Part shown: positions 32,745 to 41,195 of the stretch, piece by piece | Layout of the letters: each line of letters begins with the position of its first letter | How positions within the stretch are numbered: position 1 is the stretch's first letter | Source: an uncultured Oscillibacter sp. | GTDB lineage: Bacteria > Bacillota > Clostridia > Oscillospirales > Oscillospiraceae | DNA length: 41,788 nt | Assembly: GCA_900548505.1 (NCBI GenBank) | Contig: URKI01000021.1 | Location: forward strand, 1-41,788 | Reading direction: 5' to 3' | The notes under the pieces: generated by a model | Database searches by the model: none | What the model saw: only the letters and a program-made list of their open reading frames with translations | What the model was told of the DNA's origin: nothing | Made by a program: the position numbers and the translations under genes

Positions 32745-35404
32745 GTCTGCTCCTCCCCCTCCATGGCTTTTTCCATGGCCTTGCCCAAAGAGCGCTGCCG
32801 ATGGGGCCGGTTGTTCCGTTCCAGAGCCGCCGCCATCTGGCGCATGGTCTCCTCCATCTCAGCCCGGAACGCGGTGGCGGACAGGCGCAGCGCCCCGTGG
32901 CCCAGAATGATGAGCTGCTCCGGACCGTCGGAGGTGGCCACCTTCACCCGGTGCTCCCGGCCGATCTCATAGGTGGCCTTTTCGATATAGGCGTCCGCCG
33001 TCTCCGCCTCCTTGGTGTAGACCACGTGGATGTTGTGGTACTTTTCCACAGCCCCCAGGCCGCCCTTGACCTTGTAGGCGTCAAACACCACGATCACATG
33101 GCACTTGCGCACGCCCTGGTAATTGCAAAGGAGGTCGCACAGCTGCTTGCGTGCGGCGTCCAGGTTGTCCCGTGCCACAGCTTTCAGGTCGTCCCAGGCA
33201 AAGATGATGTTGTAGCCGTCCACCAGCAGGTATTCCTCCCCGCCTTTCTGGGGGCGGATGTGCCGCCTGTCCGGCTCGGCACTGCTCTCCGGCCGACGGG
33301 GCGGCCGGGGCGGCTGGAAGGAGCGCTGCTTCACCGGACCGTAGGTGCGCTCAAAGATGGCCATGAGCTCCTTGTCCTGGGCCAGAGTACCGGCGTACCG
33401 CTCGCCCCGGCTCCGGTCCGGCCCGGTGCTCTCCTCTTTCTCTTCCGGCTCTCCCAGGCGCACTCCGCTTTCCACATGGGCCCGGGCAGGCACGTCCTGC
33501 CACTTGACCGTAACGCCTGCTCCGTGCTCACAGAATACGGAGTCGGGGGGATTGTCCACATCCCGCTCGGGATCGTACCCGGCCGCCTCCACCACCGACG
33601 CTTGGTCGGCGCAGGGGGCGTAGCCCCGGAACACGCACTGGAGCTGTCCGGTGCCCCGGGTGTAGGCGGTGACCTCCCGGGCATAGTTGCGCATGGCGGA
33701 TACCGGCGCCCGGCCGGTGAGGATGGTCATCTCCCCCTCGGTCTGGGGCGGCTCCGTCTCCCCGCCCATGCGCTGCACATCGCTCAGCGCCCGCCCCACC
33801 AGCGGCGCGGGCACCTCCAGCGTAAAGTCGTACCAGGGCTCCAGCAGGATGCTTTCCGCCTGCATGAGCCCCTGACGCACGGCCCGGTAGGTGGCCTGGC
33901 GGAAATCGCCGCCCTCCGTGTGCTTCACGTGGGCCCGGCCCGCCACCAGCGTGATCTTCATGTCCGTAATGGGCGCACCCACCAGCACGCCGGGATGCTC
34001 CCGTTCCGCCAGATGTGTCAGCACCAAACGCTGCCAGTTCCGGTCCAGCTGGTCCTCCGGGCACGCCGACGTCAGCACCAGCCCGCTGCCCGTAGGCAGG
34101 GGTTCCAGCAGCAGATGCACCTCCGCGTAGTGGCGCAGGGGCTCAAAGTGGCCAATGCCCTCCACCGGCGCGGCGATGGTCTCCCGGTACAAAATGTCTC
34201 CCTCGCCGAAGGTGACCTCCATACCGAACCGCTCCTGAATGAGATTGCCCAGGATCTCCATCTGCACCGGGCCCATGAGCTGGGCGTGGATCTGGCGCAG
34301 GTGCTCGTCCCAGACGATGTGGAGCTGGGGGTCCTCCTCTTCCAATTGACGAAGCTTCAAAAGGGCAGTGTGGGGGTCCACGCTCTCCGGCAGGCACACC
34401 TGATAGGTCAGTACCGGCTCCAATACCGGCCCGGACCAGTCATCCTCAAAACCCAGACCCTGTCCGGGCAGCGTATGGGTCAGACCGGTGACGGCGCAGA
34501 CCGTGCCCGCCTCCGCCTGCTCGGTGGGCTGGAATTTCGCGCCGGAGTAAAGGCGCAGCTGGTCAGCTTTTTCCTCCCAGGTCTCCTCTTCCGCTCTGCC
34601 GGGACGGCGGTTGGTCACCGTCTCCTTGACGCGCAGCGCGCCGCCGGTGATCTTCATCCAGGTGAGCCGGGCCCCCTGGGCGTCCCGGGAGACCTTGAAC
34701 ACCCGGGCGCCGAACTCCGCCGGATAGTCCGGCATGGGGGCATAGCGTCCCAGGCCCTCCAAAAACGCATCCACGCCGGTGAGCTTGAGGGCCGCGCCGA
34801 ACCAACAGGGGAAGATGGCCCGCCGGGCAATGAGGCCCGTAAGGTCCCCCTCCTCCAGCTGCCCCTGGGACAGATATTTTTCCAGAAGGCCCTCGTCGCA
34901 CACGGCGGCCTCCTCCCAGAGTGCCTCCTCCGGCACGGCAAAGTCCGTAATGGCCGGAGACAGCGATGCTTTGAGTTCGGCGAGCACCCGCTCCCGGTCC
35001 GCTCCCGCCAGATCCATCTTATTGACAAACAGGAATACGGGCACATGATACCGTTCCAGAAGCCGCCACAGCGTCCGGGTGTGGCCCTGGACGCCATCCG
35101 TCCCGCTGATGACCAGCACGGCGCAGTCCAGCACCCGGAGCGTCCGCTCCATCTCCGCGGAAAAGTCCACGTGGCCGGGAGTATCCAGCAGCGTCACCTC
35201 CGCACCGGGCAGGGTCATGCGCGCCTGCTTGGAGAAGATGGTGATGCCCCTCTCCCGCTCCATGGCGTCCGTATCCAAAAACGCGTCGGCGTGATCCACC
35301 CGCCCCAGGCGGCGCACCGCGCCGCTGCGGTAGAGCATGGCCTCCGACAGCGTGGTCTTGCCCGCGTCCACATGGGCCAGGATTCCTACGACCAGTTTCT
35401 TCAT
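32741..35404 (-). CDS. TetM/EF-G-like translational GTPase fused to a C-terminal YacP/Rae1-type NYN nuclease domain
   Basis: The 887-residue protein has two parts. Residues 1 to about 650 match ribosomal-protection GTPases: P-loop AHVDAGKTT (10-18), RERGITIFS, DTPGHVDF (74-81), NKMD (128-131), then EF-G-like later domains including LLEPWYDFTLEV and YTRGTGQLQCVFRGY. A charged proline/arginine-rich linker (about 655-724) leads to an NYN domain (725-860) with LLVDGYNIIFAW, VVFDAYKVKG, TKEAETADAYIEK and VATSDGPEQ, the acidic positions expected of YacP-type RNases. TetM acts at the ribosomal A site and Bacillus Rae1 cuts mRNA there, so a ribosome-directed nuclease is a natural inference. The ribosome binding site is weak (GGGG); the stop is coupled to the LspA-like gene. 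Confidence 0.9.
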   Translation of the reverse strand: MKKLVVGILAHVDAGKTTLSEAMLYRSGAVRRLGRVDHADAFLDTDAMERERGITIFSKQARMTLPGAEVTLLDTPGHVDFSAEMERTLRVLDCAVLVISGTDGVQGHTRTLWRLLERYHVPVFLFVNKMDLAGADRERVLAELKASLSPAITDFAVPEEALWEEAAVCDEGLLEKYLSQGQLEEGDLTGLIARRAIFPCWFGAALKLTGVDAFLEGLGRYAPMPDYPAEFGARVFKVSRDAQGARLTWMKITGGALRVKETVTNRRPGRAEEETWEEKADQLRLYSGAKFQPTEQAEAGTVCAVTGLTHTLPGQGLGFEDDWSGPVLEPVLTYQVCLPESVDPHTALLKLRQLEEEDPQLHIVWDEHLRQIHAQLMGPVQMEILGNLIQERFGMEVTFGEGDILYRETIAAPVEGIGHFEPLRHYAEVHLLLEPLPTGSGLVLTSACPEDQLDRNWQRLVLTHLAEREHPGVLVGAPITDMKITLVAGRAHVKHTEGGDFRQATYRAVRQGLMQAESILLEPWYDFTLEVPAPLVGRALSDVQRMGGETEPPQTEGEMTILTGRAPVSAMRNYAREVTAYTRGTGQLQCVFRGYAPCADQASVVEAAGYDPERDVDNPPDSVFCEHGAGVTVKWQDVPARAHVESGVRLGEPEEKEESTGPDRSRGERYAGTLAQDKELMAIFERTYGPVKQRSFQPPRPPRRPESSAEPDRRHIRPQKGGEEYLLVDGYNIIFAWDDLKAVARDNLDAARKQLCDLLCNYQGVRKCHVIVVFDAYKVKGGLGAVEKYHNIHVVYTKEAETADAYIEKATYEIGREHRVKVATSDGPEQLIILGHGALRLSATAFRAEMEETMRQMAAALERNNRPHRQRSLGKAMEKAMEGEEQT

Positions 35405-35437
35405 GGTTTACCCCATTTCTCTTGGTAGTACGGCGTT

Positions 35438-35466
35438 ATCATACCATATTCCGTCTCTGGGCACAA
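35438..35466 (-). promoter_or_regulatory. Promoter of the GTPase-NYN/LspA-like operon
   Basis: On the - strand, TTGTGC (35466-35461), a 17-base spacer and TATGAT (35443-35438), 33 bases before the start codon. Confidence 0.65.
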
Positions 35467-35474
35467 CCCGACGG

Positions 35475-35507
35475 AAAACGGAGCGGCCTCCCGAGGAGGC
35501 CGCTCCG
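35475..35507 (-). terminator. Terminator of the ThrE-type gene pair
   Basis: A 13-bp stem (35479-35491 with 35495-35507, core CGGAGCGGCCTCC) with a 3-base loop, followed by TTTT on the - strand. It lies just after the second exporter gene. Confidence 0.88.
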
Positions 35508-35515
35508 CTAACATT

Positions 35516-35965
35516 TCAGCACTGTTTTTCATCCGGGCGGCGCCGCCGGGGCAGCATCCGCACGATGGAGGTCACCAGCGACGCACCCACGGCAATGGCC
35601 GCGGCGGTGGAGGCTGTCTGCAGTCCCACCTGGGAGAACATGGGATAGTCCCCGTTGATGAGATAGTCCATGGTGTAGTAAAGTCCGCCGCCGGGCACCA
35701 GGGGAATGATGCCGATGATGAGAAAGATAGTGGCCGGCGCCTTGAGTACCCGGGCCAGTACCTCCGCCAGGACCGACACCACGATGGTGGCGGTGAAGAA
35801 CCGGGCCGTTTCGCTCCCCAGCGGCTCCGCCAGAAGATACACCCACCAGGAGATGGCCCCGATGGCGCTGCAAAGCACCATAAAGAGAGGCTTTCGCACC
35901 TGGAAGATAAAACAGAAGCTCATACAGCCCAAAAAGGCGTATAAACACGGAAGAAAGCGCTCCAC
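35516..35965 (-). CDS. Threonine/serine exporter, small subunit-type (ThrE_2 domain)
   Basis: The 149-residue protein has about four membrane segments (FLPCLYAFLGCMSFCFIFQV, VLCSAIGAISWWVYLLAE, ATIFLIIGIIPLVPGGGLYY, and a final helix). The IIPLVPGGGLYYTM stretch is typical of the ThrE_2/DUF3815 half of ThrE-type exporters. It begins with GTG immediately after the TAA of the preceding gene, with a GGGGGGTGA purine run as ribosome binding site. In Corynebacterium the two halves are one protein; here they are split, as is usual in Firmicutes. Substrate amino acid is not certain. Confidence 0.88.
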   Translation of the reverse strand: MERFLPCLYAFLGCMSFCFIFQVRKPLFMVLCSAIGAISWWVYLLAEPLGSETARFFTATIVVSVLAEVLARVLKAPATIFLIIGIIPLVPGGGLYYTMDYLINGDYPMFSQVGLQTASTAAAIAVGASLVTSIVRMLPRRRRPDEKQC

Positions 35966-36739
35966 TTATATCACCCCCCAGAAAAACCGGGCCAGGCTCA
36001 CAGGGATGGCAATGCCCACCGCCAGAGCCATGGAGATGATGAGCACCTCGGCAAACTTGGTCAGGGCCGTGAGGAAGTCTCCGGCCAGCACGTCCCGCAT
36101 GACGTTGGTGATGGCGATGCCCGGCACCAGCAGCATGATGGCGCCGATGACCATCTTGTCCATGTGGATGGGCACACCCAGATAGGAAAGGATCAGGGGC
36201 GGCAGCACCATGGCCATGCTGGAGCAGACGTAGGTAAAGAAAATATTGGTCTCAAACCGGCTCAGATACCCCACCGACGCCTTCACCGCCGTGCCGCAGA
36301 GAAAGGCCAGGCAGGCGTCCAGCGCCGTGCCGCCCCAGAAGAGCGTAAAGAAAATGGCCACAAAGCCATGGGCCAGATAGCTCACAAGCTGGGGATAGCT
36401 GGAGGCGGAGGAGATGGTGTCCAGCAGGGAAAATGCCGCCTCCGGCTCAGGCCGCTCCCGGCACACCCGGCGGCAGAGACTATTGAGCCGCTCCAGCTTG
36501 TCCAGGTTGATAAAGGAGGAGCGGATGCGGATGGACTTGGTGTAGTTGTGTCCCTCGTCCAGAATATTCAAAATGACGCAGGAGGGGATGGCGAATACCT
36601 CGGTGTCCCGATAGCCGTAGGCGGTGAGCAGGCGGTTGATGGAGTCCTCCACCCGGTAGATCTCAGCGCCGTTCTGGATGAGCTGGCGGCCCATCTCGCA
36701 GCAAAAATTCAAAACCTGTTCCGTTTTCTCTGTTTTCAT
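35966..36739 (-). CDS. Threonine/serine exporter, large subunit-type (ThrE domain)
   Basis: The 257-residue membrane protein has a soluble N-terminal part (LNFCCEMGRQLIQNGAEIYR, VEDSINRLL) and then five hydrophobic segments, with VPGIAITNVMRDVLAGDFLT as the conserved loop repeated in both halves of ThrE proteins. It would form the exporter with the protein encoded directly downstream (no gap). The ribosome binding site is a weak AGAGAG. It is driven by a good TTGACA promoter. Confidence 0.9.
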   Translation of the reverse strand: MKTEKTEQVLNFCCEMGRQLIQNGAEIYRVEDSINRLLTAYGYRDTEVFAIPSCVILNILDEGHNYTKSIRIRSSFINLDKLERLNSLCRRVCRERPEPEAAFSLLDTISSASSYPQLVSYLAHGFVAIFFTLFWGGTALDACLAFLCGTAVKASVGYLSRFETNIFFTYVCSSMAMVLPPLILSYLGVPIHMDKMVIGAIMLLVPGIAITNVMRDVLAGDFLTALTKFAEVLIISMALAVGIAIPVSLARFFWGVI

Positions 36740-36789
36740 GTGCTCTCTCGCTTCACTGATACTTGGGCGGCCGGTCCGCTTCGGATTTC

Positions 36790-36818
36790 ATTATGGAGCG
36801 GCCAGTCTGGAATGTCAA
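36790..36818 (-). promoter_or_regulatory. Sigma-A-type promoter of the ThrE-type pair
   Basis: On the - strand, TTGACA (36818-36813), a 17-base spacer and CATAAT (36795-36790), 50 bases before the start codon. Confidence 0.8.
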
Positions 36819-36842
36819 CGCCTCGTTTGGTTTTTGCGGTTT

Positions 36843-36883
36843 TGAAAAAAAATATTCCGGCGCCCGCAGGCACCGGAATATTT
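36843..36883 (-). terminator. Terminator of the methylthioribose/methionine lyase operon
   Basis: On the - strand, a 10-bp stem (AATATTCCGG with CCGGAATATT) encloses a 12-base loop that can pair further, followed by a run of eight T's. It lies about 12 bases past the stop of the methionine gamma-lyase-like gene. Confidence 0.92.
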
Positions 36884-36894
36884 CTTCAGCTTTC

Positions 36895-38091
36895 TTACAG
36901 CAGCGTATCCAGCACTGCCTTGAAGTCGGCGATGATATCCTCGGGGTCCTCCAGGCCCACGCTGATGCGGACCAGGCCCTCGGAGATGTTGGCCTCCTTC
37001 AGTTCCTCGGGGGTATAGGTAGAGTGGGTCATGGACGCCGCGTGCTCCACCAGGGTCTCCGCGCCGCCCAGGGATACGGCGATGGTGCACAGCTGCAGCT
37101 TGTTCAGCGCAGCAGCGGTGGCCTCCCGGCCGGCCTTGAGCTCCATGGAGATCATGCCGCCGGGCAGCTTCATCTGCCGCTTGGCGATCTCGTAGCCCTC
37201 AAAGCTCTTCAGGCCGGGATAGTAGACCTTCTCCACGGCGGGGTGGCTCTCCAGGAATTCCGCAACTTTCTGGGCATTGGCGCAGTGGCGCTCCATGCGA
37301 ATGTCCAGGGTCTTCATACCCCGGGCCATCAAAAAGGCGTTGAAGGGGCTCATGACCGCGCCGGTCATGTCCTTGAGTCCGAACATACGGCACTGCGTGA
37401 TGAAGTCGGCCTTGCCCACCACCATGCCTGCGATCACGTCGCTGTGGCCGTTGAGGTACTTGGTGGCGCTGTGGACCACCACGTCGGCGCCCAGCTCCAG
37501 AGGACGCTGCAGGTACGGCGTGCAGAAGGTGTTGTCCACCATGACCTGGATGGCGGGATTATAGGCGTGGGCCGCCGCGGCCACGGCTTCAATATCCACG
37601 ATCTTCAGCGTGGGGTTGCAGGGGCTCTCCAGATAGACCACCTTGGTCTTTTCCGAGAGGGCAGCCTTCATAGCCTCCAGATCGGTCATGTCCACCAGAC
37701 GGACCTTCACGCCGAACTTGGTGATCCCGTGGCTCAAAAGGGCAAACGTGCAGCCGTATAGGGTCTCGTCGGCCACGATCTCGTCGCCGGCTTCCACGCT
37801 GGACCAAAGGGCGGTGGTAATGGCGCCCATGCCGGAGGCGGTGGCCAGTGCGGCCTCGCCGCCCTCCAGCTGCGCCACCTTTTCCTCCAGGGTGGCCACG
37901 GTGGGGTTGCCGAGACGGGAGTAGATGTAGCCGCTCTCCTGGCCGGCGAAACGGGCGCCGCCCTGCTCCACGGTGTCGAACTCAAAAGTGGAGGTCTGAT
38001 AGATGGGGTCGCAGAGGGCCCCTGCGGCGTTTTTTACCTTGCCAGCGTGGATCTGGCGGGTGGCAAAGCCAAGCTTCTTTTCAGTGTTCAT
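36895..38091 (-). CDS. Methionine gamma-lyase-like PLP enzyme (Cys/Met metabolism family)
   Basis: The 398 residues, the same length as classic methionine gamma-lyases, include SGYIYSRLGNPTVATLEEKV, TASGMGAI, YGCTFALLSHG with the active-site cysteine (residue 114) that marks methionine gamma-lyase, the PLP lysine at 211 in HSATKYLNGHSDV, and SLGGAETLVEHAASMTH. It would split methionine into methanethiol, ammonia and 2-oxobutanoate. An O-acetylhomoserine sulfhydrylase or cystathionine gamma-synthase role is the main alternative. The ATG at 38091 follows AAGAAGGA; an earlier ATG would add 43 unlikely residues. It is the last gene of the mtnK-mtnA-aldolase row on this strand. Confidence 0.88.
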   Translation of the reverse strand: MNTEKKLGFATRQIHAGKVKNAAGALCDPIYQTSTFEFDTVEQGGARFAGQESGYIYSRLGNPTVATLEEKVAQLEGGEAALATASGMGAITTALWSSVEAGDEIVADETLYGCTFALLSHGITKFGVKVRLVDMTDLEAMKAALSEKTKVVYLESPCNPTLKIVDIEAVAAAAHAYNPAIQVMVDNTFCTPYLQRPLELGADVVVHSATKYLNGHSDVIAGMVVGKADFITQCRMFGLKDMTGAVMSPFNAFLMARGMKTLDIRMERHCANAQKVAEFLESHPAVEKVYYPGLKSFEGYEIAKRQMKLPGGMISMELKAGREATAAALNKLQLCTIAVSLGGAETLVEHAASMTHSTYTPEELKEANISEGLVRISVGLEDPEDIIADFKAVLDTLL

Positions 38092-38185
38092 AGATAGGGT
38101 TCCTTCTTTCCTGGGAATGCTGTGGATGGTACTTGAATCCCGCATTGTCTGCGGTGATCTCACAAATTTTCCGGTGTCAGCCGGA

Positions 38186-38851
38186 TCAATAGCCGGACTT
38201 CTTGGCGCCGGGCTGACCATAGGACTTGAACTTCTCCATGACCTCGGCCATCTGCTCGTCGGTGAGGATGTTGGGCTGGCCGATGCACATGGCCCGGTAC
38301 TGCAGCTCCGCGATATACTCCATGTTGCGGGCCAGGCCGTAGGCGCTCTTGATGTTCTTCCCGCACACCACCAGGCCGTGGTTGCCCAGCAGCACGGCGT
38401 TGCTCTCGCCGCATACCTTCATGGCAGCCTCTGCCAGCTCCTCCGTTCCGAAGGTGCAGTAGGGTGCGCAGGGCACAGTGGCCGCGCCTGCGTCGCCGAT
38501 CACATAGTGGACGGCGCGGATGGGCTGGCCCAGCACGGCGAAAGTGGTGCAGTACATGGAGTGGGTGTGCACCACCGCACGGGCCTCAGGCTTGTGCTTA
38601 TAGAAGGTGGTGTGCAGGGCCCACTCGCTGGAGGGCTTTCTGCTGCCGTCGACAATGTTGGCGTTCAGGTCGGTGATAACGATATCGGCGGGGGTGGTGG
38701 AGAAGTAATCCATGCCGGAGGGGCTGATGGCCATCAGGCCCTTTTCGGCATTATAGACGCTGATATTGCCGCTGGTGCCGGTGCTCAGCCGGTCCGCGCT
38801 CATTTTCTTGCCGTATTCAACGACGAGTTCTCTTTCTTCCTGCATCAACAT
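38186..38851 (-). CDS. Class II aldolase (Ald2-like; methylthioribulose/deoxyribulose-1-phosphate aldolase)
   Basis: The 221-residue zinc aldolase of the fuculose-phosphate aldolase/adducin family contains STGTSGNISVYN, PSGMDY, the glutamate in SSEWALHTTFY, and zinc histidines in VVHTHSMYCTTF and LLGNHGLVVCG. In E. coli and Rhodospirillum a similar aldolase next to MtnK/MtnA-type enzymes cleaves 5-methylthioribulose-1-phosphate (or the 5-deoxy analogue) to dihydroxyacetone phosphate and an aldehyde. The gene order here supports that role over MtnB dehydratase, since no mtnC, mtnD or mtnW follows. AGGAGG lies eight bases before the ATG. A small TCCGG/CCGGA hairpin follows the stop. Confidence 0.87.
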   Translation of the reverse strand: MLMQEERELVVEYGKKMSADRLSTGTSGNISVYNAEKGLMAISPSGMDYFSTTPADIVITDLNANIVDGSRKPSSEWALHTTFYKHKPEARAVVHTHSMYCTTFAVLGQPIRAVHYVIGDAGAATVPCAPYCTFGTEELAEAAMKVCGESNAVLLGNHGLVVCGKNIKSAYGLARNMEYIAELQYRAMCIGQPNILTDEQMAEVMEKFKSYGQPGAKKSGY

Positions 38852-38920
38852 AGCGGGTTCCTCCTGATAATCTGATTGTCACGGGGGCGAGAATTGCCTT
38901 TTCGGCATCCGTTCTGGTGC

Positions 38921-39973
38921 TCAGTAGAAAACTTTCACATCGGAATCGAAGTAGTGATCCAGCGTATAGGGCACATACACGCCCTTGTCGGTGACCACGC
39001 CGGAGATCAGGTGGGGAGGCACCACGTCGAAGGAGGGATAGATGGCCTTGACGCCTTCCACGGTGTTGGGGATATCCCGGTAGCTGAGCACCTGGCTGGG
39101 ATCGCGCATCTCGATGACGATGTCGTCCTTAGTGTGCTTGTCCTTGTCGGGCACGCCGGTGACATAGTAGGGGATGCCGAAGTACTTGGCCAGGATGGCG
39201 ATCTGGAAAGTGCCGATCTTATTGGCAATGTGGCCGTCCCGGGCGATGGAGTCGGCGGCGGAGGTGAACACGTCGATATGCTCGCGCTCCATGGAATAGG
39301 CCACCATGTTGTCGGTGATGACGGTGGTGTCAAAGCCCATCTGGGCAAAGCAGCTGGAGGTCAGCCGGGCACCCTGGAGATAGGGACGGGTCTCGGCGCA
39401 GAACACACGGAAGTCCTTGTTCTGCTTGCGGGCCGCCCGCATGACGGTACCGATGATGGTCTCGCCGAAGCACTGGGTCAGGATGGTGCCGCCCTGGGGG
39501 ATCAAGGAAGCCAGCTGGTCGCCCACGATCTGCATGGTGCTGTAGCGGCGGTTGAGGGACTCCACGGTACTCTCCACGATGGCCTCAATGGGGTCCTTGC
39601 CCTCGGCCAGAGCCTTGGCGGCAAGCTCGGCGCAGCGATAGGTGATCTGGCCGTAGCGGTTGGCGGTGGTGGGACGGGCGTGGGCCAGGTCATAGGCCGC
39701 CTGCTGCAAGAAGGCGTTCTGCTCGCTCTCGCTCTTGTCCCGCACCTGCCAGGCAGCCAGGGCCATGCCCATGCCGACGGCGGTGTAAGGGCCGGCGCTC
39801 TGAGTCACCATGTCGGCGATGGCCTTGACCACCTCCTGATAGGTGAAGCAGTCCACAAAGCGGACCTCGGTGGGATAGACCCGGCGGTCCAAAATCCGCA
39901 CCTTGCCGTTATCGTACCACGCTACATTTTCATACTGCAGCAAAAAGGGCATATCATTGTCCATACGTACCAT
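38921..39973 (-). CDS. mtnA: Methylthioribose-1-phosphate isomerase
   Basis: Converts 5-methylthioribose-1-phosphate (or 5-deoxyribose-1-phosphate) into the ribulose form. The 350 residues of the eIF2B-like family contain ILTQCFGETIIGT with the catalytic cysteine, AETRPYLQGARLTS, VITDNMVAYSM, the catalytic aspartate in TSAADSIARDGHIANKIGT, and FGIPYYVTGVPDKDK. The usual VGADRI and AP near these motifs are altered (SAADSI, TGVP), so substrate preference may differ from the standard enzyme. AAGGAGG lies seven bases before the ATG. It follows mtnK by 19 bases. Confidence 0.9.
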   Translation of the reverse strand: MVRMDNDMPFLLQYENVAWYDNGKVRILDRRVYPTEVRFVDCFTYQEVVKAIADMVTQSAGPYTAVGMGMALAAWQVRDKSESEQNAFLQQAAYDLAHARPTTANRYGQITYRCAELAAKALAEGKDPIEAIVESTVESLNRRYSTMQIVGDQLASLIPQGGTILTQCFGETIIGTVMRAARKQNKDFRVFCAETRPYLQGARLTSSCFAQMGFDTTVITDNMVAYSMEREHIDVFTSAADSIARDGHIANKIGTFQIAILAKYFGIPYYVTGVPDKDKHTKDDIVIEMRDPSQVLSYRDIPNTVEGVKAIYPSFDVVPPHLISGVVTDKGVYVPYTLDHYFDSDVKVFY

Positions 39974-39992
39974 ATCTCATATCCTCCTTAAT

Positions 39993-41195
39993 TTATGCCA
40001 GAATCATATCAAAGGCACGGACTACCGCCTGACCGGTGAGTCCCTGTCCGCGATGCTTGATGAGGAAGATGCCCATCTTGATGAGAGCACGTTCCATAGG
40101 GATGCGCTGTGCAGGATCGGTGACGGAGGTGACCTCCATGACCTTGGAGTCGCCCACCACCCGGCGGATGATCTCCGTACCGGCATAGCCGTAGGAATCG
40201 GCCATAACGCCGTCCAGATACGCCTTCTTGAAGCTCTCCGTCCGATAGAGGGGGAAGGTGACGATCTCGTCGTACTTTTTCTCCAGCTTTTCCGCCGTCA
40301 GGTCGCACAGCCGGGCGATGAGGCTGCGCACAGCCTGCGTCTGCTCCGCCCCGGCGCCGGTAAACGCCTTGTTGCCCCAGGAGAAGAACAGGTTGCCGAT
40401 GACGTTGCCGATATCATAGCCCATGGGGCCGTAAAAGGCAAATTCCGGATCGATGATCTTCACGCCCTCCTCATTTGCGAAGATGGACCCGGCGTGCAGG
40501 TCACCATGGATGAGGGCCTGGGCATTGTTCATGAAGCCATTGCGCAGCATGCCCACCTGGGCATGAAGCTCCGCATCCTCATAGAGGAACGTGCGCACAA
40601 AGTCCTCGTTGCCCGCCGTGAGGGTGTTGCGGCCCTTGTAATCATAGTAGGGCTCCGTGAGCACCAGATCCTCCGTGATGTCGCACAGCTCCGGATTGGT
40701 GAAGAACTTCACCCGCTCCTTCTTCTCCCGCCGGTCCATCACCAGGTCCGTGGTGGGCAGCAGGGACTGGGCCAGAAAGTCCGACAGGTTCTCTGCCAGA
40801 TGGCCGTAGATCCGGCCGGCAGCCAGCTCCTTGCGCAGGTTCTTGTAGGCGGAGATATCCTCCATGGACAGGGCCGCCATGGTCTCGTCGTAATAGTAGA
40901 CCTCCGGGATGAAGGTGGGTGCCAGAGAGGCCTCCAGCTTCAGCGTCTCGGCCTCGATCTTGTTGCGATAGATGTCCAGGGGGCGGCCGGAAGAGCGCAG
41001 GAGCTTGTCCGCCTGCTTGACGATCACCGAGCGGCCGTCTTTGCACGAGCGCACCTGAAAAACGTAGTTGATATTTCCGTCGCCGATCTCCCGGCACTCG
41101 GTCTCCTCTTCCGGGTCAAAGCGGTGCAGCACTTCCACCACATAACGCTTTACATCCTCGGGCTTCATCAGAAAAAAGGTATTGAAATCAGACAT
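39993..41195 (-). CDS. mtnK: S-methyl-5-thioribose kinase
   Basis: Phosphorylates methylthioribose (from methylthioadenosine) and possibly 5-deoxyribose (from 5'-deoxyadenosine) at C1. The 400 residues, the normal length, have the protein-kinase/APH-like fold: REIGDGNINYVFQV, KQADKLLR, the catalytic ALIHGDLHAGSIFANEEG, and the metal aspartate in KIIDPEFAFYGPMGYDIGN, followed by LFFSWGNKAF. The ATG at 41195 follows GGAGGAG by six bases; an earlier in-frame start would add 29 residues lying in the leader. It is the first gene of the operon. The nucleosidase that would supply its substrate is not in the window. Confidence 0.94.
   Translation of the reverse strand: MSDFNTFFLMKPEDVKRYVVEVLHRFDPEEETECREIGDGNINYVFQVRSCKDGRSVIVKQADKLLRSSGRPLDIYRNKIEAETLKLEASLAPTFIPEVYYYDETMAALSMEDISAYKNLRKELAAGRIYGHLAENLSDFLAQSLLPTTDLVMDRREKKERVKFFTNPELCDITEDLVLTEPYYDYKGRNTLTAGNEDFVRTFLYEDAELHAQVGMLRNGFMNNAQALIHGDLHAGSIFANEEGVKIIDPEFAFYGPMGYDIGNVIGNLFFSWGNKAFTGAGAEQTQAVRSLIARLCDLTAEKLEKKYDEIVTFPLYRTESFKKAYLDGVMADSYGYAGTEIIRRVVGDSKVMEVTSVTDPAQRIPMERALIKMGIFLIKHRGQGLTGQAVVRAFDMILA

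Noticed and set aside
32741..35404. Calling this gene a tetracycline-resistance determinant (tetM/tetO/tetW)
   Set aside because: The GTPase part is related, but the protein is about 250 residues longer with a nuclease domain, has housekeeping neighbours and genome-typical GC content, and shows no mobile element; resistance cannot be inferred.
32414..35428. 1004-codon open frame on the + strand opposite the GTPase-NYN gene
   Set aside because: No domain, no ribosome binding site and a biased composition; the opposite strand carries clear GTPase motifs in frame.
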